The notes under the pieces: model-generated
Told to the model about the DNA's origin: nothing
Database searches by the model: none
The model's input: only the letters and a program-made list of their open reading frames with translations
From: Zygnema cylindricum
Taxonomy: Eukaryota; Streptophyta; Zygnematophyceae; Zygnematales; Zygnemataceae
DNA: 64,000 nt
Reading direction: 5' to 3'
Assembly: GCA_037447655.1 (NCBI GenBank)
Contig: JBBHKE010002123.1
Location: forward strand, 1 to 64,000
Translations under genes and position numbers: made by a program
Shown here: positions 47,633 to 59,060 of the stretch, one piece after another
How the letters are laid out: every line of letters begins with the position of its first letter
Position numbering within the stretch: the stretch's first letter is position 1

Positions 47633-47669
<37 letters not shown>

Positions 47670-47708
47670 CAAAAACCAAAAAAAAAAACAAAAAAAAAAA
47701 AAAAAAAA
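47617..47708. repeat. Poly(A)-rich run
   Basis: About 90 bases of A with scattered C, between the gap and the donor site of the S41-like exon. It would be the start of that gene's first intron (T-rich on the coding strand). Sequencing error is likely. Confidence 0.85.
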
Positions 47709-47713
47709 CTTAC

Positions 47714-48182
47714 GAAACGGAGCGATTTTAAACACCCTCGTCCCATTTTTCACATACGTGAAAAGCGACACCGGCAGTACGGACAGCACCTCCGAGAAAC
47801 AGTACGGAAGATAAACAGAATGCCCGTCATTTATACTATTGATGACGTCATAAACCGCCTTATGAAAAGAAAAGGCACTAGTAAAATTTTTCGATTTCAA
47901 TTTTTTTAACTCCACGACGACGTCCACTTTCGAAGCCAGCGCAGGATCCGGCGCATTTTTAGCGACGTCCAGATACGGCCAAAAATCGTACGTTTTTAGT
48001 ACGGAAGCGATCACTTGGGCCGCCGCCGTCTTGTTGTACGGAATCGAATTGAAACATTTTCGGGTGTACTTTACTTTTGGCGGGTAGTAGTCGTTGATAG
48101 ATTTGATGACTTCCGTACAAGTGTTCGCTTCCGCGCGGGGTTGTACGGACGCTAGAAGACAAATGAGGAGGAGAAAAACCAT
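47714..48182 (-). CDS. Secreted S41-peptidase-like protein, first exon only
   Basis: An exon of 469 bp from an ATG at 48182 to a GTAAGT donor. It encodes about 156 residues with a signal peptide (MVFLLLICLLASVQPRAEA), three or four Cys, and a segment (FHKAVYDVINSINDGHSVYL, then PYCFSEVLSVLPVSLFTYV) resembling the N-terminal region of secreted tail-specific-protease-like (S41) proteins of fungi and other eukaryotes. The catalytic Ser/Lys part would lie in later exons. On the minus strand those should be at lower coordinates, but there the sequence runs into poly(A), the gap and the telomere-like array. The gene is therefore incomplete here, either from misassembly or because it is a broken copy. 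The family call is an inference. Confidence 0.55.
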
Positions 48183-48189
48183 GATGGGA

Positions 48190-48450
48190 GATTTTTTGAG
48201 ATTTTTCTCTCTCTCTCCCTCCCTCCCTCCCTTTTTTCTCTGCCTATCTCTTCCCTCTCTCTCTCTCTCCCTCTCTTTCTCTCCCTCTCTCTTCCTCTTT
48301 CTCTTTCTCTCTCTCTCTCTCTCCCTCTCTTTCTATGCCCTCCCCCTCTCTCTCTCGCTCTCGCTCTCTACCCTCTCTCTCTCTGTGGCCTCTCCCTCTC
48401 CCTCTCTCTCTCTCGCTCTCCCTTCCCTCTCTCTCTCTCTTGCGTGTGTA
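48190..48450. repeat. CT-rich low-complexity tract
   Basis: CTCTCTCC/CTTTCTC repeats starting within 10-30 bp upstream of the S41-like start codon; its 5' UTR would be GA-rich. Open frames across it are artefacts. Confidence 0.9.
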
Positions 48451-48737
48451 CGTTTCAGAAGTGCATTTCAGGAGGGATCTATAAAGGGGGGTAGAGGGAG
48501 AGAGAGCGAGGGGAAGCCGGGACGAGAGGCTTGTCACTTTCGAGCACGAGCTACACGACAAAAAATAAACTTACAAGTGTATGTATTGCGTACTTTCCAT
48601 TTGTTACTTTTTGTCGTATTATGTCCATCCAATCACAGGGCTGCGAGAAGCTATGACCACATCGACGGCCGATTTATTGCCACGTCAGCATTTGTTCGAA
48701 TTTAAGTCTCATCTGACTCCGGCTGACGCCAAATCTT

Positions 48738-48958
48738 GTTATCCGTACACATTTTTCAAACTTACCGTACACATTTTTCAACGTGCTGTACACAGTTTTC
48801 TAAAGCCGTACACAACTTTTCAATTTCCCGTACACATTTTTTCGATATGCCGTACATATTTTTCAACACGCAATACGCAATTTTCACAAGGCCGTACAAA
48901 GTCCTCCACTTTCCGTACAGTCACTCAGCCTGCCGTACAGTTCCTCAGCTTGCTGCTG
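48738..48958 (+). repeat. Tandem CCGTACACATTTTTCAA repeat
   Basis: About 10-11 imperfect units with a period near 20-24 bp: CCGTACACATTTTTCAA, CTGTACACAGTTTTCTA, CCGTACAGTCACTCAGC and so on. The CCGTACA core is kept in most units while the second half drifts. Confidence 0.85.
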
Positions 48959-49097
48959 AGGGAATAAAGTATTGTACGGACGACTCAAAGATGCGGATAG
49001 AATATTAGGAAAAACACAGAAAAGACAAAAGTACTTCGAAGTTTCCTCACTCGACTGCAGTACAGTAGTACGGTTTACAACCGTAAAAATATATATA

Positions 49098-49115
49098 TAA
49101 AAAGACAAAAAATAA
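49098..49115. repeat. Left 18 bp direct repeat flanking TIR element copy 2
   Basis: TAAAAAGACAAAAAATAA immediately precedes the element at 49116 and is repeated exactly at 49783-49800. Confidence 0.9.
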
Positions 49116-49782
49116 GGGTGGACTTCCATTAGCGAAAAAGTGAGGTTTTTTACCGACGGCCGTACCGTTTCGTACAAGTTCGTACCCAATTTTTTTTTTT
49201 TAACGAAAACAACATTACAGAAAATTGTCCAAGGTTGTAGGCGTAAAAATTAAGACCGTCGGATTTAATTGAACATTTTATCCGTGACGCCACGTCACCA
49301 GACCTTTCCTTCTCGAATACAGAACGTGTAAAAATAGGCCGCGTGGAAAAGGTCAAAAGAATCCAGGATGAGCGCGGGCGTATGTGCGTACACGTGGCAA
49401 GTGCCATGTGCCTTCCGCCAGGATGGCTGCGAATCCGCCGAAATTATCCCGTCACGCTTCCACCATCAAAGTTTGCCGCCGCCTTTTTGTCGTTGCGTTT
49501 TGAAATTTTGGGTAGTACATTTAATGCGCTCTGTACGATTCATTAATTACCTCCGCTGGTACAGATATTATCTCCGATGGTACAGATATTACCTCCATCC
49601 GTACAGATATTGCGTTCTGACATTGCATTCGAAGATTCTTTCAAGATTTTAAGAAACGAATATCAACCTACGTGTTACCAACCAGAATGAGCCACGCAAG
49701 TTTACAGACGCGACCTAATGGAAGGCACGCCCTTCAGTAAAATTTTCCGTACAATTATGGGACGCCTAATGGAAGTCCACCC
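49116..49782. mobile_element. TIR element, GGGTGGACTTCCATTAG family, copy 2
   Basis: 667 bp, same 17 bp inverted termini as the copy at 46027-46733 and highly similar inside (ACGAAAACAACATTACAGAA; GTTTGCCGCCGCCTTTTTGT). It is flanked by exact 18 bp direct repeats, which define its boundaries and show it arose by insertion. No transposase is recognised. Confidence 0.85.
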
Positions 49783-50008
49783 TAAAAAGACAAAAAATAA
49801 TACTCAATAGCATGAAAATGATGTTGAGATATGTGAATCGTTTTCTCAAAACGACAAAAAAAATGACCGGGAAATAGAATATCATAAAAGTTATCAAAAA
49901 TTTAAAACGGACAAGCCTGCGCCTCCTGTAGTAACGGCCGCCAAAATTTCAGGCTGGCCGTTAAAAGTTAACGCTAAAAAGGTAACGAAAAGTTACCGGT
50001 TAGGGTTT

Positions 50009-50789
50009 AGGGTATGTCCCCATGTGCATAAATAAGGGTTTTTTTCTGTCGTTTTCTTGTAATACTTAGCGCCGTACTGTCTAAGTTGCAACCGTACGAA
50101 GGAATCGCAAATTTGTAGAGTACAATTTGCGTCATCCTCAAATTTAGGATGTATGAAAATTTGTCGTCTTGTGTTTTTCGACCCACTTCCACGACAAAAA
50201 ACGTCATCTTCAACCTTACGTTTAAAACACATGCGCGATGTGTTTTAAAACTAGGTATTTTCGATAAACAAATAGGAACATATATTCGCACGTGCAGTAA
50301 TTTTCGAAAATTTTCATACGATTTCTAATGACAAAGAAAAGTACAGAATTCACTATGTTTTGTCCATTTCCGTTCAAATAAGACGAAGAAAAGCACACAA
50401 TTTGTTTGGTTTTGTACGTTTTCGTCCAATACGGATTTCTTTTTTGCAGGGGTCTTCAAATCTCGATGCCCTTTCACGTCGACCGGATAGGAGACACAAA
50501 GGCAAAGTGCCTCGTCTTCAACTGTGAAACAACACAGGCTGGAATGCGGTACGTCTACAATGTCACGGTAAGACATGCGACATCACAAGCAGTTCCAAAA
50601 AATAACGTGCAACCTAAAATTGTAGACGTTGACAATCGTCACAGGTATTGTCGACGTATACAATCATCACAAGCGTAAGTTACGATTTCGTCCTTACAGA
50701 CATAGGGACACTTGAAAACCAGGTCCGGCGGATCCGCGCTAAAATACAAAGTAAGTTCGCTAAGTTACAAGTACATGGGGACAAACCCT
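50009..50789. mobile_element. 781 bp TIR element, family AGGGT-CCCCATGTG, copy A
   Basis: It begins AGGGTATGTCCCCATGTG and ends with the inverted ACATGGGGACAAACCCT. It is homologous to 40599-41379 and of the same length. The shared reading frame on the plus strand has one stop here (near 50379) that the other copy lacks. Confidence 0.72.
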
Positions 50790-52305
50790 TATTCTCCCAT
50801 GACGGTTGGGATCGTACGGCTAAAAAAAAGTACACCGACTAGAAAACATACATATTTATTAGGGTTGATATTGTTGTTCTTTGGTCTAAAATAGACCGCA
50901 GAAGCGACCCAAACTATCATGCAAGAAGCTAAGCAAAAATAGGTCGACGAACAATCATATGAAATGCATCCTCCATATGCGTACACAGACGCAACAAACA
51001 ACATTTATGGTTTCATGGAATAATCAACATAAATAAACCCTATGACAACATCTAAGGTTTGATGGAATAATCAACATAAGCAAACCCTAGGACAAATGCA
51101 TAAATAATGCATATCAAACAAACATAAAATAACATAAATAAATAATAACAAAAAGAGTCCAATCTCACATAAACATTAAATAAACAAAAGTATATCAATA
51201 AACATATTACTCAAATGCATGACCTAATCGGCAACCCTAAAAGTCTACATCTTCGGTCCCCACTTTACTAACCAGCATTGATTATTTATTCTAATTAAGC
51301 TCAAATCTATATATACACTTGTGAGCTGTTAACAAATCACTAAGTGTCAAAATAACCAACGTAAATTACGTAACTGTCATTAAATCAAACTAATCGTAAG
51401 CGTACACCTGAAAGTCAAGAAATCGTAAGCGTACACTTGTCTGCAAATACGACACATAAATTAAAGTGCCGATATCCTCATTAATCACGTAAAATATAAC
51501 TATTTTGATCAACACTAAATCATTAATTCAAATAAGACAAAACATTGATGCTTCAAATATTTACACCGACGCATCCAAAAATCCGCGTCATAAGTGACAA
51601 CTTGCTTAGTCACTTGTCGATAAGTCCACGTAGTGAACCGACATTGCATATGTACGGTCCACTAGATAATGTGTCATAAAAACAATGTGGTCCCTTAAAA
51701 ATATCGGCGGACGTCGTCCGCCCTCCACTTGTACCTCGAACAACTTGCCGAAATCAATTCGTACGATCCAATTCCTGTCCGTACCGAAATCACGTACTTC
51801 GTCATAAATGCGCCTTGTCGCATTTAAGGTACACGTCATTTTCGATAAATGCATGTCGCAATAAGCGACAACTTAAAGTACATCTGTCAAATACGACGCT
51901 CCGTACCGGCGGCGTCCCATGTAATAAATTTCATCTGTCGCATTATGTTTCGTACGTGCGACGTACCATTTTATCTTCGTCGATTATCACACGTCGGATT
52001 GCTTCACGATCCGCCGTCCATTTCCTCTCACATTTCGCGCCACTCAATTACTCCATTAATTTTATGTGTACATTTAATTCCCCAATCCATAAATCCTTTC
52101 GAACCTCCACAATATATCGCGTAAATGCGTACGCACGAAACATCGCATACGCACGAAACGATGTTTTCCCACGAAACTAACTTTTCAAAAACAACAGATA
52201 TCACTACTTCGGCTGCGTTTTTTTTTGCATTTTCTGGCCATAAATCACAAAACCGTGTGAGCTATATTTTATAAACAAGTGAACTACAATTTGCCACGTG
52301 TCGTG
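50790..52305. other. Repeat-derived spacer
   Basis: AT-rich to about 51600. From 51600 to 52140 the sequence is rich in CGTAC/GTACG words and partly matches 18.3-18.6 kb in inverted orientation. A minus-strand open stretch (51606-51854) may be a relic of the same decayed coding sequence. No function was recognised. Confidence 0.45.
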
Positions 52306-53139
52306 TCAAGCTCGTGTGCATCTTCGGCACATTTGCACTCCCAGGAGTTCCGGGGTCCTCTTTATACTTGTTTCAAGAGCTTTTATATACAAAGGACAAG
52401 CTCTGAAGGAGTGACCATCAGTATAGCAATAAACACATTTATCAAACTGGGGTTTAAACTTATTCCCTTGATATCTACTTTCTCTCTGAAATTGAGCAGT
52501 GAAGGCTACAGTTGGTTTCCCAGATCCTAAAACTGTTTGAGTGGCTTCTTCTGACAAGATAAACTCTATAGCTGTTTGCAAATTCCAAAGAGGTTTGTAC
52601 AATTTTTTCATTTCATCTGAGGCTCCTTTATATTCACTAGGTAGCCCCTTTAAGAGAATCATGACTTGATGATAAGGGGAGAAAGTCCCCCCAAAACATG
52701 CATTATCTGACAATAACATTCGAAACCGATTAGTGTATTCCACCATGCTACCGCCTGAATACTTATACTCATAGATCTGACCAACAGTTATAATCTCATG
52801 CTGGTCACTAGCTCTAACATAAGAAGATTTCAAAGCATCCCACAAATCTTATGCCTTTGTAACATTAATATATGTCATATGCAATTCTTTTGATATCATA
52901 AGCTTGACTAAATGCAAAGCTTGGTCATTTTTCTGATCAAAGCTGGCATCAGATTCTGCCAGGGATTCATTTAACACATCAATAAGTTTCACTTGCTTGA
53001 AGTAAGACTTAACCAAATCTGCCCAATACAGATATTCACGTCCATCAAAGACTGGAATTCGTGAAGGCGGGCCCGTGACCTGTTGTTCTCAGACAACTGC
53101 TGGTACTGAAGATGAAGAAGAAGCAGCAGTAATAGTCAT
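52306..53139 (-). pseudogene. Ty1/copia gag fragment (decayed)
   Basis: Reading down from an ATG at 53139, the frame gives a copia-type gag (UBN2 family) with RIPVFDGREYLYWADLVKSY, DLWDALKSSYVRASDQ, YTNRFRMLLSDN, LLKGLPSEYKGASDEMKK and a CCHC zinc knuckle CVYCYTDGHSFRAC. Two in-frame stops interrupt it (near 53090 and at 52848-52850), and protease, integrase and reverse transcriptase are missing. It is a dead, 3'-truncated element. It is a different lineage from the element at 55.9-61 kb, since the gag sequences are unlike. Confidence 0.82.
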
Positions 53140-53944
53140 TGTAGAACAAAACAAGAGAGGAAGCTTCTACAAATACCAGTGGCAAAACAACAACTTTGAC
53201 AGACAATAAATTTCAACACAGGGACACAATAGTCCTAAAAATCTACCACAGTGTAGATATCATAAAAAAAAACACACACATAAAATTTCACTTAATTCTG
53301 CCGACATATCCATGATATATTGAGAGGTGAAATTTCATAAAAAATTGAGTGTACAGTTTTTCATATCATTTGTTCCTAAATAAATTTACTAAGTCCTACT
53401 TCTATATACTGAAACTACACTAAGCTGTACGGAGGCATTCCAGCCGTACATCTTACAATCCAACACAATAAATTATGTGAGTATACCTGTGTACTGAAGG
53501 TATGTCATAAACCACAGTTTAAACACTAAACAACTAACAACTAATTCACTACAGACAAAATTCTGTTCTACCAAATATTTACACGGAAGTTTTTGAACGT
53601 AAAGAGATAGTGATCTAGTCATGCCCCGTCTGTATTTGTTGGCGACGGTTGTCAGCCGTACGATTAGAGGATTTGGCATTGTAGATGTGACTTCACGAAG
53701 TCCCGTGGTCCTACCGAATTCCCGTACGTCCACGGAGGACATACTCACGCATTTCTCTCAACTGACGACGCGTGTCCCAAGTGTGAATGAACCGTGAACT
53801 CCCAACTTCATTGTCACACTAATTTTGGTAAGTACTGAACCGAACTCAACAAAAACAATCTTAAGTCAAGAACAGCTCTCTCTCCCTCACAGCTGAGGCA
53901 TAGAGAGGACTAAAGCTTTCTAAAAACAACACCAACGCCCCCTA

Positions 53945-53956
53945 GCTCCGATACCA
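53945..53956 (-). other. Retrotransposon primer-binding site (initiator Met tRNA type)
   Basis: TGGTATCGGAGC on the minus strand differs by one base from the usual copia site TGGTATCAGAGC. It lies about 800 bp before the gag ATG. The preceding bases (GATCCTCA) would be the end of the 5' LTR, whose start I cannot define. Confidence 0.7.
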
Positions 53957-54017
53957 CATTGAGGATCGGCGATATTCTACATATCGCATGGGCGCCAAAG
54001 TGAAAACTTTAGTTAAA

Positions 54018-54090
54018 TGGCCAAGCCGGGGATCGAACCGTGGACCTTGTGTTAGACATACACTAGCTCTACCAACTGAGCTGCTCGGCC
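54018..54090 (-). tRNA. tRNA-like sequence (Asp-GTC-like, probably pseudo)
   Basis: 73 nt. The acceptor stem GGCCGAG/CTTGGCC pairs fully (one G-T). The D arm GCTC-AGTTGGTA-GAGC is intact. The anticodon stem has four of five pairs around the loop ATGTCTA (anticodon GTC). The T loop TTCGATC is canonical, but the T stem CACGG/CCCGG has two mismatches and base 37 is T. It looks like a decayed tRNA or tRNA-derived repeat. It sits about 60 bp upstream of the copia primer-binding site on the same strand. Confidence 0.55.
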
Positions 54091-54399
54091 GATTGTGCAT
54101 GCAAGCGCCTGAAACCGAATTTACGGCAATTTACCGTGACTAGCGGAACCAGCATATACTGCGATACACATGTGTGGAGTCCGAGTCCGAAGTGGACATT
54201 CCTCCAACAAACTGGTCGGTTTCAAAATCTTTGACAATTATAAAAATTGGATCCTCAACCTATGTGGCGCCATTCAGCTTAAACCACGTATATAAAAACT
54301 TATTTATAGGCGTTACACGATGTAACCGAGGCCTCTGTATCACAGAAATAAATATTGAATATTGCTCTCCGTATTATTACAAAGACCTCTTGATGTGAC

Positions 54400-54519
54400 C
54401 ACAACGTAAGTAACAATTTCGTTTGATACGCATAAGGACACCTAAAATCCGGGTCCGCCGGATCTACGCTAAAAAACAAAATAAGTTCGTTAAGTTAGAA
54501 GTACATGGAGACATACCCT
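54400..54519. mobile_element. 3' end of an AGGGT-CCCCATGTG family element
   Basis: GGACACCTAAAATCCGGGTC ... AAGTACATGGAGACATACCCT matches the last 90-120 bp of the elements ending at 41379 and 50789. The rest is missing. Confidence 0.65.
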
Positions 54520-54744
54520 AAACCACGCGAATATATTTTGCGAATCTATTTTGCGAATCTCGTCGCCTCCACTTTTAATTTTACTTTTTTTTTCCATTTG
54601 TTGCAAATTTACATTTTTTAGGGTTACCGTTAACATTTCGTATTTTAATTTAAACACGGCGGAACAAAAAGGGACGTCGATATTATCATCGTGGATACTT
54701 ATTTCTCGCAAGCATAAGAAACAAAAAAAAATAGTGTAAGTTTC

Positions 54745-55930
54745 ATACATATTTTTTCTCTCTTTTTCTCTATCTTCTCTTCATCCCTTTCCTTCTCCAT
54801 TCTCTCTCCTTTCCCTCTAACTCTCCCTAAACCTCCCACTCTCCTTCTCCTCTCCCTCCCTCATATGCACTCCCAAACTTGTTTTTTTCTTTCTCTCTCT
54901 CTCACACACACACCTTTCTCACTCTCTTTCCCTCCCCTCTATTACCTTCTCTCTCTTTCTCAATTTCTCCAACGTATTTTGTCCCTCATGGGACCGCTGA
55001 ACTAATTTCGTCCCTCTCGTTGTCCCTCTTAGTACATCTCTCCCTCTTTCTTTCCCTTCAAGTCTTTAACCCTGCCTCTCATTGTATTTCACCCTCTCGC
55101 TCTCCCTCTTCTCCACCCTTTCCTTGTCCCTCACCCATTTCGACTCAATCTTACCCTCCCTCTCCCTCTTTATCTTCCTTTCACTCTACCTTTTCCTTTT
55201 CCTCGCCCACTCTGACTCTCTTTCATTCTCCTTTTCCCAATCAATCTCGTTTTGCCTCTCCCTCTCCAACTACCTCACTTTAACCTTTTCAATCTGCCTC
55301 TCCCTCTCCCTCTCCCTCTCCTATACCATATGCCTCTCCTTCTCGCTCTTTTTCTCCCTCTCCCTCTCCTTCTCATTCTTCCAATGGCCCTCCCCCTACC
55401 TTTGTCTCTCAGTCAGCCTCACCCACTCCCTACCCCACTCACTCAGCCTCTTACTCTCCCTCACCCTATCCCTCTTACTCAACCTCTTCCCCTCCCTCGC
55501 TTATTAGTTACCTCTCCCCCTCCCTCTCCCCATCAATCTTCCTCTCACTCTCCCTCTTTGTCCACTACCCCTCCCTCTTTTTTTCCGTCTCAGTCCGCCT
55601 CTCTCTCTCCATCTTCCTCTCACTCTACCTCTTCATAGTTACCTCTCCCTCTCCCTCTCCCCATCAATCTACCTCTCACTCTCCCTCTTTGTCCACTACC
55701 CCTCCCTCTTTTTTTCCGTCTCAGTCCGCCTCTCTCTCTCCATCTTCCTCTCACTCTACCTCTTCATCTTTCCTCCTCCTCCCTCTACCTCTTGATCTGC
55801 CTCTTCCCATTCCACTCTCGTCAGCAAGCTCTCAATTTGTCGTTCCCTCTGTTTCTCCTTTTTCCTCTACCTCTCCCTCTCCCTCTCCCTCTCCCTTTCC
55901 CTCTTCTTCTCTCTCTCCCTCTCCCTCAGG
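54745..55930. repeat. 1.2 kb CT/CTCCCT low-complexity tract
   Basis: Almost continuous pyrimidine-rich sequence with embedded direct repeats; a block of about 125 bp (CCCTCCCTCTTTTTTTCCGT ... CCATCTTCCTCTCACTCTAC) occurs at about 55567 and 55707. It abuts the truncated copia reverse transcriptase exactly after its QAP motif. Confidence 0.9.
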
Positions 55931-56383
55931 CGCCTGTTTGAAACCATATAACGAATTTCGTAGATGCCATATATTTCTTTCTTGCGAAAGAGACACGACT
56001 TTCGATACCTTCATGTGCACCTCTTCCTCCAATTCGCCATTCAAAAACGGTGCTTCAACGTCCATTTTATGGACATGCTTCTTCCCCATCGTTGGAATGG
56101 CAATAATAATGTGTAGTGAGTTGAACTGCACCATGGGAGCATAAATCTCCTTAAAATCGATTCTCTCACATTGTTAGAATCCCTTACCACTAAGCCGCGC
56201 CTTCTACTTAATAATTGAACACTTAGCTCCAGGCTTGGTCTTAAAAACCCACTTTGCATCAATTGCATTTTTCCCCTCCAGTAATTTCACCTCCTCAAAA
56301 GTTTGATTATCAACCACCGACTTAGATTTTTTCTCCCACACCATTTTCCACTCACTCTCCCAATCGACAAACCTCCTTGCCTC

Positions 56384-57853
56384 GTCATGATGCCGTGCAT
56401 GTGTCTAATCGAACCAAGAAACATGCAACCCAACCAACTACCAAATAGAAAAAGTGGAACAGGCAACAACAAAGCAAATCTCGAAGTAAAAAGAATTATA
56501 ATACTTAGCAAAAATGAATATGACAATGTAAACAGAATGTGGAAGGAGTGAAAGGCGAAGGTGAGTGGGCAGTCGAGAGAGAGATCCATTTATTCCACTA
56601 AGCCGATGGGTAGCCACTAGGCTCCACGGTCTGGGTGTATTCATTACCGGAGTTATGTCTAAGACCCCAAGAATCCGAATAAATAAAAATAGAAACCAAA
56701 CGATACAGAAAGCAACAACTAGCAAACTGTAAAGAATTCAAGATAACTTAATTCTGACAATTGTAACAGCAAGCCACCGAAAAGAAAATAATAAGAAAAC
56801 AAATAACACGAAGGAAATACGTAAAAATATCAAGAAGAAAATACCGAAAAGCAATGATAGAAAACTGCAGAGAATCCGAGATAACCGGATTCCTACAAAC
56901 CACAAATAAACTTCAACAAAGGCAACAGAAATTACACAATAACAAATCAAACCCTAATTCACAAAATGCATCCACAAAGGTCCAGAGATAGCCTGAGAAA
57001 GTCTGCGGAATCTAGGCTAAAAGAGGTTGTTGAAAGGAAACCGTGCGGACTCCGGCCGAAACCGAGTGAATTAAATTGTAGGGCTTACAAGAAAAGTATA
57101 GTAGGGGAAAGAGAAAGACTAAGCGCTTAACAAACTAAGGCTAAAAAAGCCTTGCAAAAAAACACTGACAATTTGACTGAGGAACAAGACAAAGGAAAAA
57201 GACAAAAAAACTCTAAGTCCTTTTCGACCAATTCCTGTACTCTCAAATTATGAGAGTACAAACCTGAAGCAATAGCCTAAGTTCAAACGAAATAGCCGAA
57301 GTACTAAATTTTGACATTTGCTAAGTAACCAATAACGTGAGAGTATTTCACTGTACAATCTGCACCTACTTTGGGTACTGGCCAACAAGCGACCAGAACC
57401 ATATGCCTACGTTACAAAATTCACAATCCGCGGATTAAAACCCTTCCTAACTACATGGAAAGGGTGAACCTACATGGGTTCACGACTTAAAATAGAACCA
57501 ATCAGCGTGCGTCGCCAACATTACAAAATTGCACGTCGCGTCACCACTGTTTCGAAATCGTACGTCGCGTCACTAATGTTTGAAACCGTACGTCGCGGAA
57601 TTAATGTCTTGAAATTGCACGTCGCGTCACGCCAAAATCTGCAACAAAAACTAACGTACGGAAGTCGTCGTTCACGCGAATACATATCTCCGCTTCACCC
57701 GCGGAATTCTCGGCGTCACTTCGAAGTAAGTATACAATAATTCTTGTGTTCAAACATGATTTTTACACAAACCGGAATTAGTGTAGTCGCAGCCCGTAAT
57801 ATTCATACAAATAAATTGAATTAATGTCCCGACACAATGCGGCATGACAATGA
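56384..57853. mobile_element. Possible TIR insertion inside the copia element
   Basis: The copia linker (ends about 57870) and RT (starts about 56390) are separated by some 1.47 kb with no copia homology. Its ends show an imperfect inverted match: TCATGATGCCGTGCATGTGT on the left against the reverse complement of GACACAATGCGGCATGAC on the right. No coding region was recognised. Confidence 0.4.
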
Positions 57854-58191
57854 GATTGAGGGTCGCCGATCATATTTTCCTTAAGTGATTTCTATAAAAG
57901 GAAATTTGTCTCTTTGGCATGAGAAATGGAATTTGATTCATTTTTCCCTTTTCAATTGTAAGATAATTTCTCCGGTTTCTTCCTCTTTGTACTCCGAGAG
58001 CTCTTTCTAAGAACTTTCTCTCCTCTTTCGCCTCTTTCTCTTTCGCAGATTCAATTTCAATTTCTTTCTCACTTGCTTTAAAACTCGATTTAGAGCTTTG
58101 AGATTTCCGAATGTCCGAATGCACCCGAGAATCCAAAGATCCATTACTCTTTCTTTCAAATTCATTGGTCAACCTATTTCTTCAATTGTTT

Positions 58192-59020
58192 TTAATGAGA
58201 TTTCACATTCGCTTTCTCATGGGATTCCGAATCCCCAATGTACGGAAAACCCTCAATTTCAGTCTCCTCATAGAAGTTCAAATTCTCTTTAAATTTCCCT
58301 ATGGAATTTATGGCAGATTTGAGATCCTCATGAGTATCTACATTCTGAGATTGCTCCATGGTGTAACGAGCCGGATCAGACACTCGGTACAAATTCCCCT
58401 TAGCATTATAACCAATAAATATTCCCCGCCAACTCCTTGGTGCAAATTTTCCTTTTCTCTTAATTGATTCCATATAAACCGTGTCATGACATCCCCAAAT
58501 TCTCAAATGATGAATTGTGGGCTTTCTCCCACTCCACATCTCCTCTGGTGTTTATTCCCGTAAACCAAAGTGAGTCTTCGGTTACAATAGTAATATGCCG
58601 TGATACTTGCATCTTCCCACAAGAATACCTTTCGTTCGGAGCCATGAATCATCTCTCAGACTATTTCTCGTAAGTTACAATTCTTTCCGTCGGTCACTCT
58701 ATTTGACTCCGAAGAATAATGCGCCGTGTATGGACACCTTATCCCCCACTCCTTACTATACTCTTCAAAAACAACAAACTCCCCTCCATTATCGGACTGC
58801 ATAGACTTAAGCTTCTTATCACTTTGCCTTTTGGCCATAACATGCCACTCTTTGAAAACTTTAAAAGCATCCGATTTCTTTTTCAATAAATAAACTCATG
58901 AATTCGGAGAGAAGTCATCAACAATCACCATAATATATTTACTACCTCTGGTTGTCCCGGGTTTAATATGTCCACAAAGGTCGATGTGAACAAGCTCCAA
59001 AGGATTTTGAGCTCAATGTT
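58192..59020 (-). pseudogene. copia integrase region
   Basis: The first Asp lies in LVHIDLCGHIKPG and the second in MQSDNGGEF. The expected third acidic block (usually NGVAERKN) is degraded to SNRVTDGKNC. The downstream block WSGRKPTIHHLRIWGCHDTV and RGIFIGYNAKG are typical copia integrase C-terminal features. In-frame stops (for example after CNLREIV) make it non-functional. Confidence 0.8.
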
Positions 59021-59060
59021 TGATGTCTTTATTCGGATGGGATTTCTGAATTTGACGTCC

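Noticed and set aside
47599-47814. Lys-rich frame across the gap
   Set aside because: It is poly(A) plus the reverse strand of the S41-like exon and includes Ns.
54879-55640. Ser/Pro/Leu-rich frames
   Set aside because: They arise from the CTCCCT simple-sequence tract.
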